A stretch of DNA of 64,000 nt from an uncultured Steroidobacter sp. (GTDB lineage: Bacteria > Pseudomonadota > Gammaproteobacteria > Steroidobacterales > Steroidobacteraceae): contig CALMII010000027.1 of NCBI GenBank assembly GCA_937864115.1, positions 1 to 64,000 of the forward strand, written 5' to 3'. Below, in pieces: positions 7,840-18,886 of the stretch (positions within the stretch are counted from its first letter, which is position 1; the number at the start of each line of letters is the position of its first letter). The translations under genes and the position numbers were made by a program. Below the pieces are notes generated by a model. That model was not told where the DNA came from, searched no databases, and saw only the letters and a program-made list of their open reading frames with translations.

Positions 7840-10065
7840 ATGCTCCCCTCCCGCGAACTCTTCTCCTACCGCAAGTACTGGGCGTCCCGGTTCGGGACCG
7901 CCCCGTTCCTGCCCATGAGCCGGGAGGAGATGGAGGCGCTCGGCTGGGATTCGTGCGACATCATCATCGTGACGGGCGATGCCTACGTGGATCACCCGAG
8001 CTTCGGCATGGCCATCATCGGCCGCGTGCTCGAAGCGCAGGGCTTCCGCGTCGGCCTCATCGCCCAGCCCGACTGGCATTCGACCGCCGACTTCGAACGG
8101 CTCGGCCGGCCGAACCTGTTCTTCGGCGTCACCGGCGGCAACATGGATTCGATGGTGAACCGCTACACCTCGGACCGCCGCATCCGCAGCGACGACGCGT
8201 ACACGCCGGGCGGCGCGGGCGGCAAGCGGCCGGACCGGTCGGTGATCGTGTATTCGCAGCGCGTGCGCGAGGCGTTCGGCGAGGTGCCGATCGTGATCGG
8301 CGGCATCGAAGCCAGCCTGCGCCGCATCGCGCATTTCGATTACTGGTCGGAGAAGGTGCGCCGCACGATCCTGCTCGATTCGAAAGCGGACCTGCTGGTG
8401 TACGGCAATGCCGAGCGCCAGATCGTCGACATCGCGCATCGGCTGGCGAAGGGAACGAAGATCGAGGACATCACCGATCTGCGCGGCACGGCGTTCGTGC
8501 GTCAGGGCGGCACGCCGGAGGGGTGGACGGAGATCGATTCGACCAGCATCGACGAACCCGGGCGTTTGAATCCGCCGATCGATCCCTATCTGGATACGAC
8601 GGCAGCAAAGAATGCCCCCACCCCAACCCTCCCCCGCTCCGCGGAGGAGGGGGCCGAAGCGCGTCCCTCCCCCTGCGCAGCGGGGGGAGGACAGGAGGGG
8701 GGCAGCGTCAAGGTAGTGAAGTTCCATCGCCAGGTCCCCACCGCCGACCGCGGTCAGTCCGTCATCCGCATGCCTTCTCATGAGAAGGTCGCGAACGATC
8801 CCGTTCTCTACGCGCACGCCTCGCGCATCCTGCATCTCGAAGCGAATCCGGGTAACGCACGCGCGCTGGTGCAGCGCCACGGCAACGTCGACGTGTGGCT
8901 GAATCCGCCGCCGATTCCGCTGTCGATGAAGGAAATGGATGCGATCTACGAACTGCCGTACCGGCGCGTGCCGCATCCGTTCTACGGCGAGGCGAAGATT
9001 CCTGCATACGAAATGATCCGCTTCTCGATCGCGATCCAGCGCGGCTGCTTCGGCGGCTGCACGTTCTGTTCGATCACCGAACACGAAGGCCGCATCATCC
9101 AGAACCGCTCCGAGAATTCGATCATCAAGGAGATCGAGGAAATCCGCGACAGCGTGCCTGGTTTCACCGGCGTGATCTCGGATCTCGGCGGGCCGACGGC
9201 GAACATGTATCGCCTCGCCTGCAAGTCGCCGAAGATCGAATCGGCCTGCCGCAAACCCTCGTGCGTGTATCCGGGCATCTGCCCGAACCTCAACACCGAT
9301 CACACGCCGCTCATCAAGCTGTATCAGCGCGCGCGTTCATTGCCCGGCATCAAGAAGATCCTGATCGGTTCGGGCGTGCGCTACGACCTCGCGGTGGAAT
9401 CGCCCGAGTACGTGAAGGAACTGGTGCAGCATCACGTCGGCGGCTATCTGAAGATCGCGCCGGAAGCGATCGGCGAAGGCCCGCTGTCGAAAATGATGAA
9501 GCCCGGCGTCGGCTCCTACTACAAGTTCAAGGAGCTGTTCGACAAGTACTCGAAGGAAGCGGGCAAGGAGCAGTACCTGATTCCGTACTTCATCGCCGCG
9601 CATCCCGGCACCACCGATGAAGACATGCTCGAACTGGCGCTGTGGCTGAAGAAGAACGGCTTCCGCGCCGATCAGGTGCAGGCCTTCCTGCCCTCGCCGA
9701 TGGCGACGGCGACGGCGATGTGGCACTCGGGCAAGAACCCGCTGAAGAAAGTGACGCACGCGAGCGAAGAAGTCGCGATCCCCAAGGGCCTCAAGGTGCG
9801 CCGCCTGCACAAGGCCTTCCTGCGCTACCACGACGCCAACAACTGGCCGATGCTGCGCGAGGCGCTGCATCGCATGGGCCGCGCCGATCTGATCGGCAAC
9901 GGCAAGCATCATCTCGTGCCGATCTGGCAGCCCGCCGGTACGGGCGAGGCGCATGAAGGACGACGCTCGTCACCCGCCCCGAAGGGGGGCGCCGCCAGGA
10001 AGCCGATGAAGTTCCGGACGCAGCACACCGGACTCAAGGGCGTGAAGCTGCCGAAGCCCGGATAG
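7840..10065 (+). CDS. ygiQ: YgiQ family radical SAM protein with a repeat-encoded insertion
   Basis: This 741-residue protein is close to the usual length of the YgiQ/UPF0313 family. The N-terminal domain has the conserved stretches [10 protein letters not shown] and [12 protein letters not shown]. The radical-SAM cluster site is Cys403-x3-Cys407-x2-Cys410 within [17 protein letters not shown], which would bind a 4Fe-4S cluster. The family's reaction is not established. Between about residues 258 and 288, bases 8615-8702 encode a Pro/Gly/Glu-rich segment derived from a family B palindrome; it falls just after the conserved [12 protein letters not shown] region, probably on a surface loop. No clear Shine-Dalgarno precedes the ATG. 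Confidence 0.93.
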   Translation: MLPSRELFSYRKYWASRFGTAPFLPMSREEMEALGWDSCDIIIVTGDAYVDHPSFGMAIIGRVLEAQGFRVGLIAQPDWHSTADFERLGRPNLFFGVTGGNMDSMVNRYTSDRRIRSDDAYTPGGAGGKRPDRSVIVYSQRVREAFGEVPIVIGGIEASLRRIAHFDYWSEKVRRTILLDSKADLLVYGNAERQIVDIAHRLAKGTKIEDITDLRGTAFVRQGGTPEGWTEIDSTSIDEPGRLNPPIDPYLDTTAAKNAPTPTLPRSAEEGAEARPSPCAAGGGQEGGSVKVVKFHRQVPTADRGQSVIRMPSHEKVANDPVLYAHASRILHLEANPGNARALVQRHGNVDVWLNPPPIPLSMKEMDAIYELPYRRVPHPFYGEAKIPAYEMIRFSIAIQRGCFGGCTFCSITEHEGRIIQNRSENSIIKEIEEIRDSVPGFTGVISDLGGPTANMYRLACKSPKIESACRKPSCVYPGICPNLNTDHTPLIKLYQRARSLPGIKKILIGSGVRYDLAVESPEYVKELVQHHVGGYLKIAPEAIGEGPLSKMMKPGVGSYYKFKELFDKYSKEAGKEQYLIPYFIAAHPGTTDEDMLELALWLKKNGFRADQVQAFLPSPMATATAMWHSGKNPLKKVTHASEEVAIPKGLKVRRLHKAFLRYHDANNWPMLREALHRMGRADLIGNGKHHLVPIWQPAGTGEAHEGRRSSPAPKGGAARKPMKFRTQHTGLKGVKLPKPG
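8615..8702 (+). repeat. Family B palindrome inside ygiQ, read in frame
   Basis: Two C-rich/G-rich half-hairpins in mirror orientation. The left half reads CCCTCCCCCGCTCCGCGGAG, the right half is its approximate reverse complement, and the outer ends are CCCCCACCCC and GGAGGGGGGC. It is translated as [13 protein letters not shown], a short spacer, then [10 protein letters not shown], with no stop. The same frame is used in every other coding copy. Confidence 0.85.
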
Positions 10066-10070
10066 GAGGG

Positions 10071-10159
10071 AGAGGCCGCAAAGACCGCATAGAAGAAAGG
10101 TAAAAAAGAAGAATCCCTTCGTTCTTTTACCTTTCTTTTATGCGGTCTTTGCGGCCTCT
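10071..10159. repeat. Family D-like long inverted repeat
   Basis: Arms of about 20 bases (AGAGGCCGCAAAGACCGCAT and its complement) are followed by a second AAGGTAAAA/TTTTACCTTT stem, making one long hairpin between ygiQ and lpxR. The outer GGCCGCAAA word is shared with the other family D elements, but the inner arm differs. Confidence 0.85.
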
Positions 10160-10174
10160 CGGCTCTCCTCTCCC

Positions 10175-10200
10175 AAAAAAATGCCCGCCAGAGGCGGGCA
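10175..10200 (-). terminator. Rho-independent terminator of the lpxR gene
   Basis: TGCCCGCC and GGCGGGCA form an 8-base-pair stem with an AGA loop. On the minus strand it is followed by seven T residues. It lies 36 bases after the lpxR stop codon. Confidence 0.88.
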
Positions 10201-10235
10201 AGCTTGGGGATCGAGGATCAACGCGAACAACTGTG

Positions 10236-11318
10236 TCAAAAACTGTGGCTGAGCTGCACACCACCCCACAGCGAACTGCGATCGGCCTCACCTGAACGCA
10301 GCTCCGCGGTCTGATAGTTGAGCGCATAGCTCAACTGGGTGTTCTCGAAAATCTGGGTGACTACGCCCATCCAGATCTCTGCGACCAGCGGCTCGATTTC
10401 CGAGTACGAATACGTCACCGCGCTGTCGCGGAACTGGCCCTGCAGGAAGGCGTTGTAAGCACGCGCCTTGATCCGGGCACCCGTGAAGAAATACAGCTCG
10501 GGACGTCCGCCGGACTGCGCCGCCACCGGCACCGGCGCGCCGATGTAGTCGGTCAGTTCCGGCGCGAAGCTCCACCACGGCGAATTGAAATGGCCGACGC
10601 GCATCGAGATCGCCGCACTCGTCTCGGTGAGATAGCCGACGCTGCCCTGCACCGTGGTCTTCACATCGAGCGTTGCCGACGGATTCGCAATCCACAGGCG
10701 ATGCCGCGCCAGCGTGTAGCGCGCGGTGGGTTCGCCACCCGCGGAAATCTGGTTGTCGTAGCCGCGCACCGGATCCGAGCCGACCAGTTCGTGAATGTCC
10801 GAATGCAGCTCGCCCGCCGCGGCGAGCCCGAGCACGCCGATCGTCAGACTGCTCGACCACGCGCCGCGACCGTCGGCGTCGACGCTCACCCGGCCGTTCG
10901 ACGTGAACAGCAGGCTCGCATACGGTCGATCGTCGTAAACGGGTAGCGTCGATTCGATGTCGGCCGGCGTGAAGGCGATGAGTCCGAACTGTCGCGCGTG
11001 ATGGACGGATGCCGCGTCTTGCGGCAGCAGGAATGCGTCGATGCGCTTCAGTAGCGGATCGAGCGAGAGCAGACCATCGCGCGCGGTGTCGCCAGAGATC
11101 GTCAGAGCGAAGCCGCCCGTGTAGTCGCGGTCGTGACCGCCGCCTGCGGCGAACAGATCGTTGTCGATCTGCACCCGCACGCCGTCGACTTCATGCGCAT
11201 CCGCTGCGGACGGAGCCGCCAGTACCGTTGCCGTCGTTGCCAGCCACATTGCTGCCGCGAGCAGCGCCGTCGTCCAGAGAGCCGTTATCCGAATACCCAT
11301 TGCCATTGCCTGTGCCAT
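10236..11318 (-). CDS. LpxR family outer-membrane lipid A deacylase
   Basis: This 360-residue protein has a signal peptide ending Val-Leu-Ala-Ala-Pro. The N-terminal IDNDLFAAGGG...DRDYTGG block matches the LpxR (DUF2219) active-site region, where an Asn/Asp/Asp cluster would bind calcium. Later barrel strands finish with an aromatic residue (LSHSF). LpxR removes the 3'-acyloxyacyl chain from lipid A in the outer leaflet, altering surface charge and immune recognition. The start is uncertain because four Met codons lie within the first seven positions. It is transcribed away from a LysR-type gene and ends in a terminator. Confidence 0.8.
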   Translation of the reverse strand: MAQAMAMGIRITALWTTALLAAAMWLATTATVLAAPSAADAHEVDGVRVQIDNDLFAAGGGHDRDYTGGFALTISGDTARDGLLSLDPLLKRIDAFLLPQDAASVHHARQFGLIAFTPADIESTLPVYDDRPYASLLFTSNGRVSVDADGRGAWSSSLTIGVLGLAAAGELHSDIHELVGSDPVRGYDNQISAGGEPTARYTLARHRLWIANPSATLDVKTTVQGSVGYLTETSAAISMRVGHFNSPWWSFAPELTDYIGAPVPVAAQSGGRPELYFFTGARIKARAYNAFLQGQFRDSAVTYSYSEIEPLVAEIWMGVVTQIFENTQLSYALNYQTAELRSGEADRSSLWGGVQLSHSF

Positions 11319-11636
11319 CGCACCAACGATCGCCGTTGCGACTCGTTGCCTTCATCCAGCCCTTTTTTTGCAGGCGTGTACTGTCTCTCACCGACCGCAC
11401 AGCGATAAACGCGGGCGCAGGAATGACATTGATGAACGCTCATGCAGGAATCGTCAGAACGTGCTGTCGATTCGTGCTGAAAGCATGGCGTGATGCGAGC
11501 GTCGTGCGTACCGCGGAAGGTCGGATGCGGACACTGGCGATGGTCAGGGGCCGGCAAGCTGGCAACTCGCGGCGTCCCACCGTACGATTTCGCAAGGCTC
11601 GAACAACGTGACAGGCCGCGCCGGGACGACACAACA
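11319..11636. other. Divergent intergenic region between lpxR and a LysR gene
   Basis: This 318-base gap has no supported gene and presumably contains both promoters and the LysR operator. No clear operator could be picked by eye; a T-run at 11363-11369 is the only low-complexity feature. Confidence 0.5.
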
Positions 11637-12563
11637 ATGGATAAATTCACGTGTATGCAGGCCCTGGTGCGGGTCGTCGAATCCGGCAGTTTTGCCGAGG
11701 CCGCGCGACGCATGGGGGTGTCGGCGCCGATGGTCACGAAGTACATCGGCCATCTGGAGCAGTCGCTGGGCACGCGCCTGCTGAATCGCTCGACGCATTC
11801 GTTGAGCCTTACGGATTCCGGGCATGCGTACTACCAGCGCTGCGTACAGTTGCTGGAGGACATCGACGACGCCGAAGCCATCGCAGGCGCGCAGAGTGCG
11901 TCGCCGCGCGGGTCACTGCGCATGAGCGTGTCGTCGGACTTCGGCGTGAATCACCTGGGACCGGTGCTGCTGGAATATTCGCGCCAGTATCCGGACGTGC
12001 GGATCGAGGTGTCCGTCAGCAATCACCTCGTCGATCTCGTCGAGGAAGGCTTCGACCTCGCCGTGCGCATCACCACGCAACTGCGCACCAACCTGGTGGC
12101 GCGCAAGCTCGCCATTTCGCAGCTCGTGACCTGCGCGGCGCCTGCCTATCTCGACCAGCACGGCACGCCGCAGATTCCCGAGAACCTGGTGCATCACAAC
12201 TGCCTGTCGTTCAGCGATCCCTCGCTCGCGACGGAACAATGGCGCTTCGAACGCGAAGGCCGTTCATCGGTCGTGAAAGCCACCGGCAACCTGCGCGCCA
12301 GCAGCAACGAACTGCTGAAGCTCGCCGCGCTGCAGGGCCAGGGCATCGTGCTGCAGCCGAGTTTCAACGTGAGTCAGGAACTGCGCGACGGCAGTCTCCT
12401 GCCGCTCTTCACCGATTACGACGCCGGCGCACTCGGCATCTACGTCGTGTATCCGAACCGCAAGCACCAGACCGCGAAGGTCCGCAGCTTCATCGATACG
12501 CTGGTGGGGCGCTGGGGCAACAACTCCGACGTCGATCCGTTCTGGAGCCGGAAATCCGAATAG
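11637..12563 (+). CDS. LysR family transcriptional regulator
   Basis: This 308-residue protein has an N-terminal winged helix-turn-helix (about residues 2-60: FTCMQALVRVVESGSFAEAA, then SAPMVTKYIGHLEQSLG). A two-lobed inducer-binding domain follows. The AARRMG and LLNRSTHSLSLT words place it in the large CrgA/DsdC-like group of LysR regulators. The ATG at 11637 begins the canonical DNA-binding domain; the longer upstream open frame has no domain. It points away from lpxR and may control it, though LysR proteins of this group often regulate quinone or aromatic stress genes. The inducer is unknown. Confidence 0.88.
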   Translation: MDKFTCMQALVRVVESGSFAEAARRMGVSAPMVTKYIGHLEQSLGTRLLNRSTHSLSLTDSGHAYYQRCVQLLEDIDDAEAIAGAQSASPRGSLRMSVSSDFGVNHLGPVLLEYSRQYPDVRIEVSVSNHLVDLVEEGFDLAVRITTQLRTNLVARKLAISQLVTCAAPAYLDQHGTPQIPENLVHHNCLSFSDPSLATEQWRFEREGRSSVVKATGNLRASSNELLKLAALQGQGIVLQPSFNVSQELRDGSLLPLFTDYDAGALGIYVVYPNRKHQTAKVRSFIDTLVGRWGNNSDVDPFWSRKSE

Positions 12564-12637
12564 CCGCAAGAAGGCGCAAAAATCGCAAGTCGAAAAAATT
12601 CATTCCTGCCTTGCGACCTTTGCGCCTTTTTGCGGCC
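12563..12637. repeat. Family D long palindrome
   Basis: GCCGCAAGAAGGCGCAAA and its mirror TTTGCGCCTTTTTGCGGC enclose a short AT-rich loop with an inner TCGCAAG/CTTGCGA stem. It starts at the LysR stop codon and ends 14 bases from the convergent methyltransferase stop. It could serve as a two-way terminator. Confidence 0.85.
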
Positions 12638-12650
12638 ATTGTTCCTTCCG

Positions 12651-13238
12651 TTATTCCGCCCTCTCCAGTTCCCACTGCGCGAACGGCATATCGCTGCGCA
12701 CGTGCAGCCCGAATCCCGCGTGAACGAAATGGCGTTCGAGTCGCGTGCGATACCAGTCGGCAGCGCGCAGGTGGATGTCGCCGTCGCTGCACGACAGGTC
12801 GGCGTTGCCGCGCCAGTCCTCCTGCGTCGGCGCATGGAAGTACAGCGCGCCGCGCGTGAGCCGGCCGAGGTTCGCCATCGCGCGGACGGCGTCGCGGTCT
12901 GACAGGTACTGCAGCACGTCGTAGCACAGCACCAGGTCGAAGCGGCGCGCGGGCCGGTAGGTCGCGAGCGATGCCTGGGTCCAGCCGTGGCGCTTGCAAA
13001 GGTGTTCGCTGACCTCGATTCCCGTGTAGCGGGCTGTCGGAAAGGCACGGAGCAGCGGCACACGCATCAGGCCCAGTCCGCATCCGGCGTCCAGGATGGA
13101 GCGCACGGGCAATTCCAGATGCTTCATCAGCGCCGCCACGGCATTCGCACGCAGCGCCATTTCCTTGCGGGTGGTCACGCGGGTGCGCGGGTTGACGTAG
13201 AAGCGGCGATAGAAACTGGCGTCGAAGCGGGAGGACAT
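12651..13238 (-). CDS. Class I SAM-dependent methyltransferase
   Basis: This 195-residue protein has a Rossmann-like methyltransferase fold. Motif I is LDAGCGLG (residues 49-56), an acidic residue follows in TGIEVSEHL, and motif IV is FDLVLCYDVLQYL. The substrate is not indicated; this size and motif set occurs in small-molecule methyltransferases. It converges on the LysR gene and is divergent from the Hsp20 gene. Its N-terminus carries several Arg residues before the fold begins. Confidence 0.85.
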   Translation of the reverse strand: MSSRFDASFYRRFYVNPRTRVTTRKEMALRANAVAALMKHLELPVRSILDAGCGLGLMRVPLLRAFPTARYTGIEVSEHLCKRHGWTQASLATYRPARRFDLVLCYDVLQYLSDRDAVRAMANLGRLTRGALYFHAPTQEDWRGNADLSCSDGDIHLRAADWYRTRLERHFVHAGFGLHVRSDMPFAQWELERAE

Positions 13239-13424
13239 TGGAGAGCGCTTGGAAGTTGGTGAGCAAGTGGCTGCGAGCCAGAGGTAGCGAGTGCGCGGAT
13301 CTTAAGCGAATGCCGCGTCCTGATGCCTTCCGGTTACCGGCTCATCGCTCGCGGCTCGAACCGCTCTCTTGCATTGGCCCTGCCCAACCCCACCTCCCAG
13401 CCATGTCCCTTCAAGGTTCCAATC

Positions 13425-13829
13425 ATGGCCATCCGTAATCCGCAGTCATGGATGTGGGCCGAAGCCTGCGAAATGCTCGAGCAGGCGCAGCGCCTGCAGC
13501 GACAGTTTTTCCGCTTCGGCCAGATTGCCGAGGCGCAGCCGCGCTGGGAGCCGCCGGTGGATCTGGTCGCGACCGACCATGTCCTCGAAATCACGGTGGC
13601 CCTGCCCGGCGTGGCGCCGGAAAACGTCAGGGTACGGATCGATCAGGGTGCGTTGAACGTTTCGGCGGTCCGCGCGTTACCGGTGAATGAACGCACCACG
13701 TCGGTCCATCGGCTGGAGATTCCGTACGGCCGCTTCGAACGGCGGATTTCGCTGCCGGCGGGACATTACGAATTGCTGGATCAGGTGTGCGCGAACGGCT
13801 GCCTGATCCTGCGACTGGCGCGCTATTGA
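13425..13829 (+). CDS. Small heat-shock protein (Hsp20/alpha-crystallin family)
   Basis: This 134-residue protein has an alpha-crystallin core at about residues 42-130. PPVDLVATDHVLEITVALPG is the classic opening of the domain, PENVRVRIDQGALNVSA follows, and the A-x-x-x-n-G-x-L motif appears as CANGCLILRL. Such proteins hold unfolded clients for later refolding or degradation. The ATG at 13425 has AAGG upstream; an in-frame ATG at 13323 lacks a domain. The lon gene starts 16 bases downstream, so the chaperone and the protease are almost certainly one operon. Confidence 0.85.
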   Translation: MAIRNPQSWMWAEACEMLEQAQRLQRQFFRFGQIAEAQPRWEPPVDLVATDHVLEITVALPGVAPENVRVRIDQGALNVSAVRALPVNERTTSVHRLEIPYGRFERRISLPAGHYELLDQVCANGCLILRLARY

Positions 13830-13845
13830 GCAAGTGGGAGCTGAC

Positions 13846-16230
<2,385 letters not shown>

Positions 16231-16724
16231 CTCTTCATGCATGTCATCCCCGCATTCGCGGGGACGACCCTCTGTGCAGTGTGTTGACTGCGCAGCAGCG
16301 CACACCGCCTGTGCGCGGAATCACACTTCGTCGAATTAATCATTGCTGAACATGCAGCGCTGCGCGCATGCCTGCGCGCTGGCATGTGCCATGCAACACC
16401 CTCAGCATGAATCGCATTGCAAGATCGGCGAGAAGGGAGTAACTAAGGCCCATGTTTCGCACGCACACTCGTGGCATGCGCAACGTTGCGCGATCCGGCT
16501 CCTGTTCAAGCGAGTCGTGGTCGCACGCTTACCTCGCTTCGCCGCTGCTGTTCTCCCGTATCGCTCGCCCGCCTGCGCACCGCACTGGCGCAGATTCCGA
16601 TGGAACCTGTTCCCTCGTGGATCAGTCTTGGTCCTATGGGAGATTGAGATTCCGCGGAATGGCGGCGCACGATGGGTTCGGATGTATCGTGCATTGACAC
16701 TCAATTCAGTTGGAGGGCGGTTCG
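16231..16724. other. Long intergenic region before prkA
   Basis: This 494-base gap begins with a TCCCCG/CGGGGA hairpin (16245-16262) that may terminate lon, though no T-run follows. A possible sigma-54 promoter is listed separately. No open frame with domain support was seen. The region is rich in GCATG/CATGC words and looks like a long regulatory leader for the stress operon. Confidence 0.5.
16380..16395 (+). promoter_or_regulatory. Possible sigma-54 promoter of prkA operon
   Basis: TGGCATGTGCCATGCA matches the sigma-54 pattern TGGCAC-N5-TTGCA at 9 of 11 defined positions, and the invariant GG and GC are exactly 10 bases apart. It lies about 330 bases before the prkA start, so the leader would be long. 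The E. coli yeaGH operon is known to use sigma-54 in nitrogen stress, which supports the idea. The site is also partly palindromic, so chance cannot be excluded. Confidence 0.35.
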
Positions 16725-18704
16725 ATGTCAGACAGCCCGATGGCAAACCCGCAGCGCGGGTCCGCCTCGCAACGCGGCGAGAGCTTCGTTGAATCCCTGA
16801 GCGCGTACAGCCGGTTCCACCGTGCGCAGCACTGGTCCGGCACGTTCGGCGAGTTCCTCCGCACCGTCGTTCCCGGCAATGCGCGGCAGCTCGCACGCAC
16901 CAGCCACGAATATCTCTGGGACATGCTCAACTGGTACGGGCGGCCCGGCACCAATGGCAACAACGGCAATGAAACTGCCGGCGCCAAGGAGCTGTTCAAG
17001 CGCGAGCTGTACGGCATCGACGAACCGCTCGGCCGCGTCGTCGACTACTTCAAGGCCGCGGCAGCGGGCTCCGATGTCGGGCGACGCCTGCTGCTGCTGC
17101 TCGGCCCGCCGTCCGGCGGCAAATCCACCATGGCCATCCTGCTCAAGCGCGGGCTCGAGGAATACAGCCTCACCGACGAAGGCGCGATGTATGCGTTGCA
17201 GGGTTCGCCCATGCACGAATCGCCGCTCAATCTCATCCCGGCCAGCCTGCGCGGCGAGTTCCGCGACACCTACGGCGTCGAGATCCGCGGCGAACTGAGC
17301 CCGTGGGCGCGCGATCGCCTGGAGCGCGAGTTCGAAGGCGACTTCCTGCGCATGCCGGTGGAGCGCGTGTTCCTGTCGGAAGCCGCCCGCATGGGTGTGG
17401 GTACCTATGCGCCGCACGATCCGACCACGGCCGACCTGGCCGATCTGGTCGGCTCCGTTGACTTGTCCAAGGTCGCCCAGTTCGGCGACGAGGGCGATCC
17501 GCGCGCCTGGTCGTGGTCGGGTGCGGTATACGCCGCCAGCCGCGGCGTGCTAGAGATGATCGAAATCCTCAAGGTGAAGCGCGAATTCCTCTACCTGCTG
17601 CTGACGCTGACGCAGGAAAAGAACGTCAAGGTGTCGCGCTTCCCGCTGATCTATCTCGACGAGACCATCCTCGCCCACACCAACCTGGCGGAGTTCCACA
17701 AGTTCCTGCAGGAAAAGGAGAACGAGGCGCTGCTCGACCGCATGGTCATCGTCAAGGTGCCGTACACGCTCTCTTATACGGAAGAGGCACGCATCTACAC
17801 CAAGCTCGTCTCGGCCGCGCCGGCGTTCCGCGACGTGCATCTCGATCCGCATGCGCTGCGGCTCGCCTCGGTGTTTGCCGTTCTTACACGACTGATGAAG
17901 CCGGAGCGCGAGGGACTGGATCTGTCGAAGAAGGTCCGTCTCTACGCTGGCGAAGCCGTGGAAGGTTTCGCCGAGAGCGAGGTGGGTCGCCTGCGCGCCG
18001 AATCGCCGGAAGAAGGTCTCACCGGCGTCAGCCCGCGCTTCATCGTCAACTCGATCTCGAATGCCATCACGCGCAGCGACAAGAAGAGTCTCACCAGCAT
18101 GGAAGTGCTGCTGGCGCTCAAGGACTCGATCGAGACCGACGCGCGCATGGATGCCAAGGCGAAGAAGCTCTGGATCGACTACCTGGTGCTGGCGCGCAAG
18201 GACTTCTACAACCGCTGGGTGAAGGAAGACGTGCATCGCGCGCTGTTCGCCTCGTTCGAGGACGAAGCGCAGCAGCTGCTCGACAAGTACCTGGACGAAG
18301 TGGAAGCCTCGCTCGATCACCGCGAGGTCACCGATCCGATCACCGGCGAGTCGCGTCCGGCCGACGAGCGCTTCCTGCGCTCGGTCGAGGACAAGATCAA
18401 GGTGTCGGACTCCGGCAAGCTGACCTTCCGCCAGGAAGTCGTGCGCAAGGCGATGGTCGCCTACAAGGCGCACGAGAAGTTCACGCTGAACAGCCATTCG
18501 CGCATGCGCGAAGCCATCGAGCAGTACCTGTTCGAGGAACGCCGCGACGTGCTGCGGCTGGTGACGTCGGCGGCGCGGCCCGACGACGAGGCGCGCAAGA
18601 AGATTTCGGCGGTGCAGGAACGACTGACCGGCGAGTACGGTTATGACGAACACAGTGCCAAGGAGGCCCTGAGCTACGTGACGACGTTGCTCGCACAGGA
18701 GTAG
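16725..18704 (+). CDS. prkA: PrkA family serine protein kinase (YeaG)
   Basis: This 659-residue protein matches PrkA/YeaG length (about 640). An AAA-like domain comes first with Walker A GPPSGGKST (127-135). The acidic Walker B region and the C-terminal PrkA kinase-like domain with repeated basic helices follow. The family is linked to nitrogen starvation, stationary phase and sporulation; whether it acts mainly as kinase or AAA+ protease-like machine is debated. The ATG at 16725 has GGAGGG eight bases upstream; an in-frame TTG at 16710 overlaps it. It heads the prkA-yeaH-ycgB operon, broken from yeaH by a family A repeat. Confidence 0.95.
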   Translation: MSDSPMANPQRGSASQRGESFVESLSAYSRFHRAQHWSGTFGEFLRTVVPGNARQLARTSHEYLWDMLNWYGRPGTNGNNGNETAGAKELFKRELYGIDEPLGRVVDYFKAAAAGSDVGRRLLLLLGPPSGGKSTMAILLKRGLEEYSLTDEGAMYALQGSPMHESPLNLIPASLRGEFRDTYGVEIRGELSPWARDRLEREFEGDFLRMPVERVFLSEAARMGVGTYAPHDPTTADLADLVGSVDLSKVAQFGDEGDPRAWSWSGAVYAASRGVLEMIEILKVKREFLYLLLTLTQEKNVKVSRFPLIYLDETILAHTNLAEFHKFLQEKENEALLDRMVIVKVPYTLSYTEEARIYTKLVSAAPAFRDVHLDPHALRLASVFAVLTRLMKPEREGLDLSKKVRLYAGEAVEGFAESEVGRLRAESPEEGLTGVSPRFIVNSISNAITRSDKKSLTSMEVLLALKDSIETDARMDAKAKKLWIDYLVLARKDFYNRWVKEDVHRALFASFEDEAQQLLDKYLDEVEASLDHREVTDPITGESRPADERFLRSVEDKIKVSDSGKLTFRQEVVRKAMVAYKAHEKFTLNSHSRMREAIEQYLFEERRDVLRLVTSAARPDDEARKKISAVQERLTGEYGYDEHSAKEALSYVTTLLAQE

Positions 18705-18749
18705 TCCATACGGCAATGGCGTTGCATCAAGGCTGATTGCTGTCTTCTT

Positions 18750-18830
18750 CCTGTAGGTCAGGCTTTAGCCTGACAGTTCTCAGGCCGGCTGTGACCGAAG
18801 GGAATCCCACGGGAAAGCCGGCCCCACAGG
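18750..18830. repeat. Family A composite element inside the prkA operon
   Basis: A CAGGCT hairpin is followed by GCCGGC arms enclosing the TGTGACCGAAGGGAATCCCA insert. It lies in the 182-base gap between prkA and yeaH and could partly terminate or process the transcript. Confidence 0.85.
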
Positions 18831-18886
18831 AAGAGCCGATCCTTGATGCGGTGCCATTGCATTGATACGGGGGTTTCGGAAGCGAC

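Noticed and set aside
16245..16262. TCCCCGCATTCGCGGGGA hairpin as a lon terminator
   Set aside because: The stem is good but no T-run follows; it may equally be a scattered intergenic repeat, so it is mentioned only under the intergenic region.
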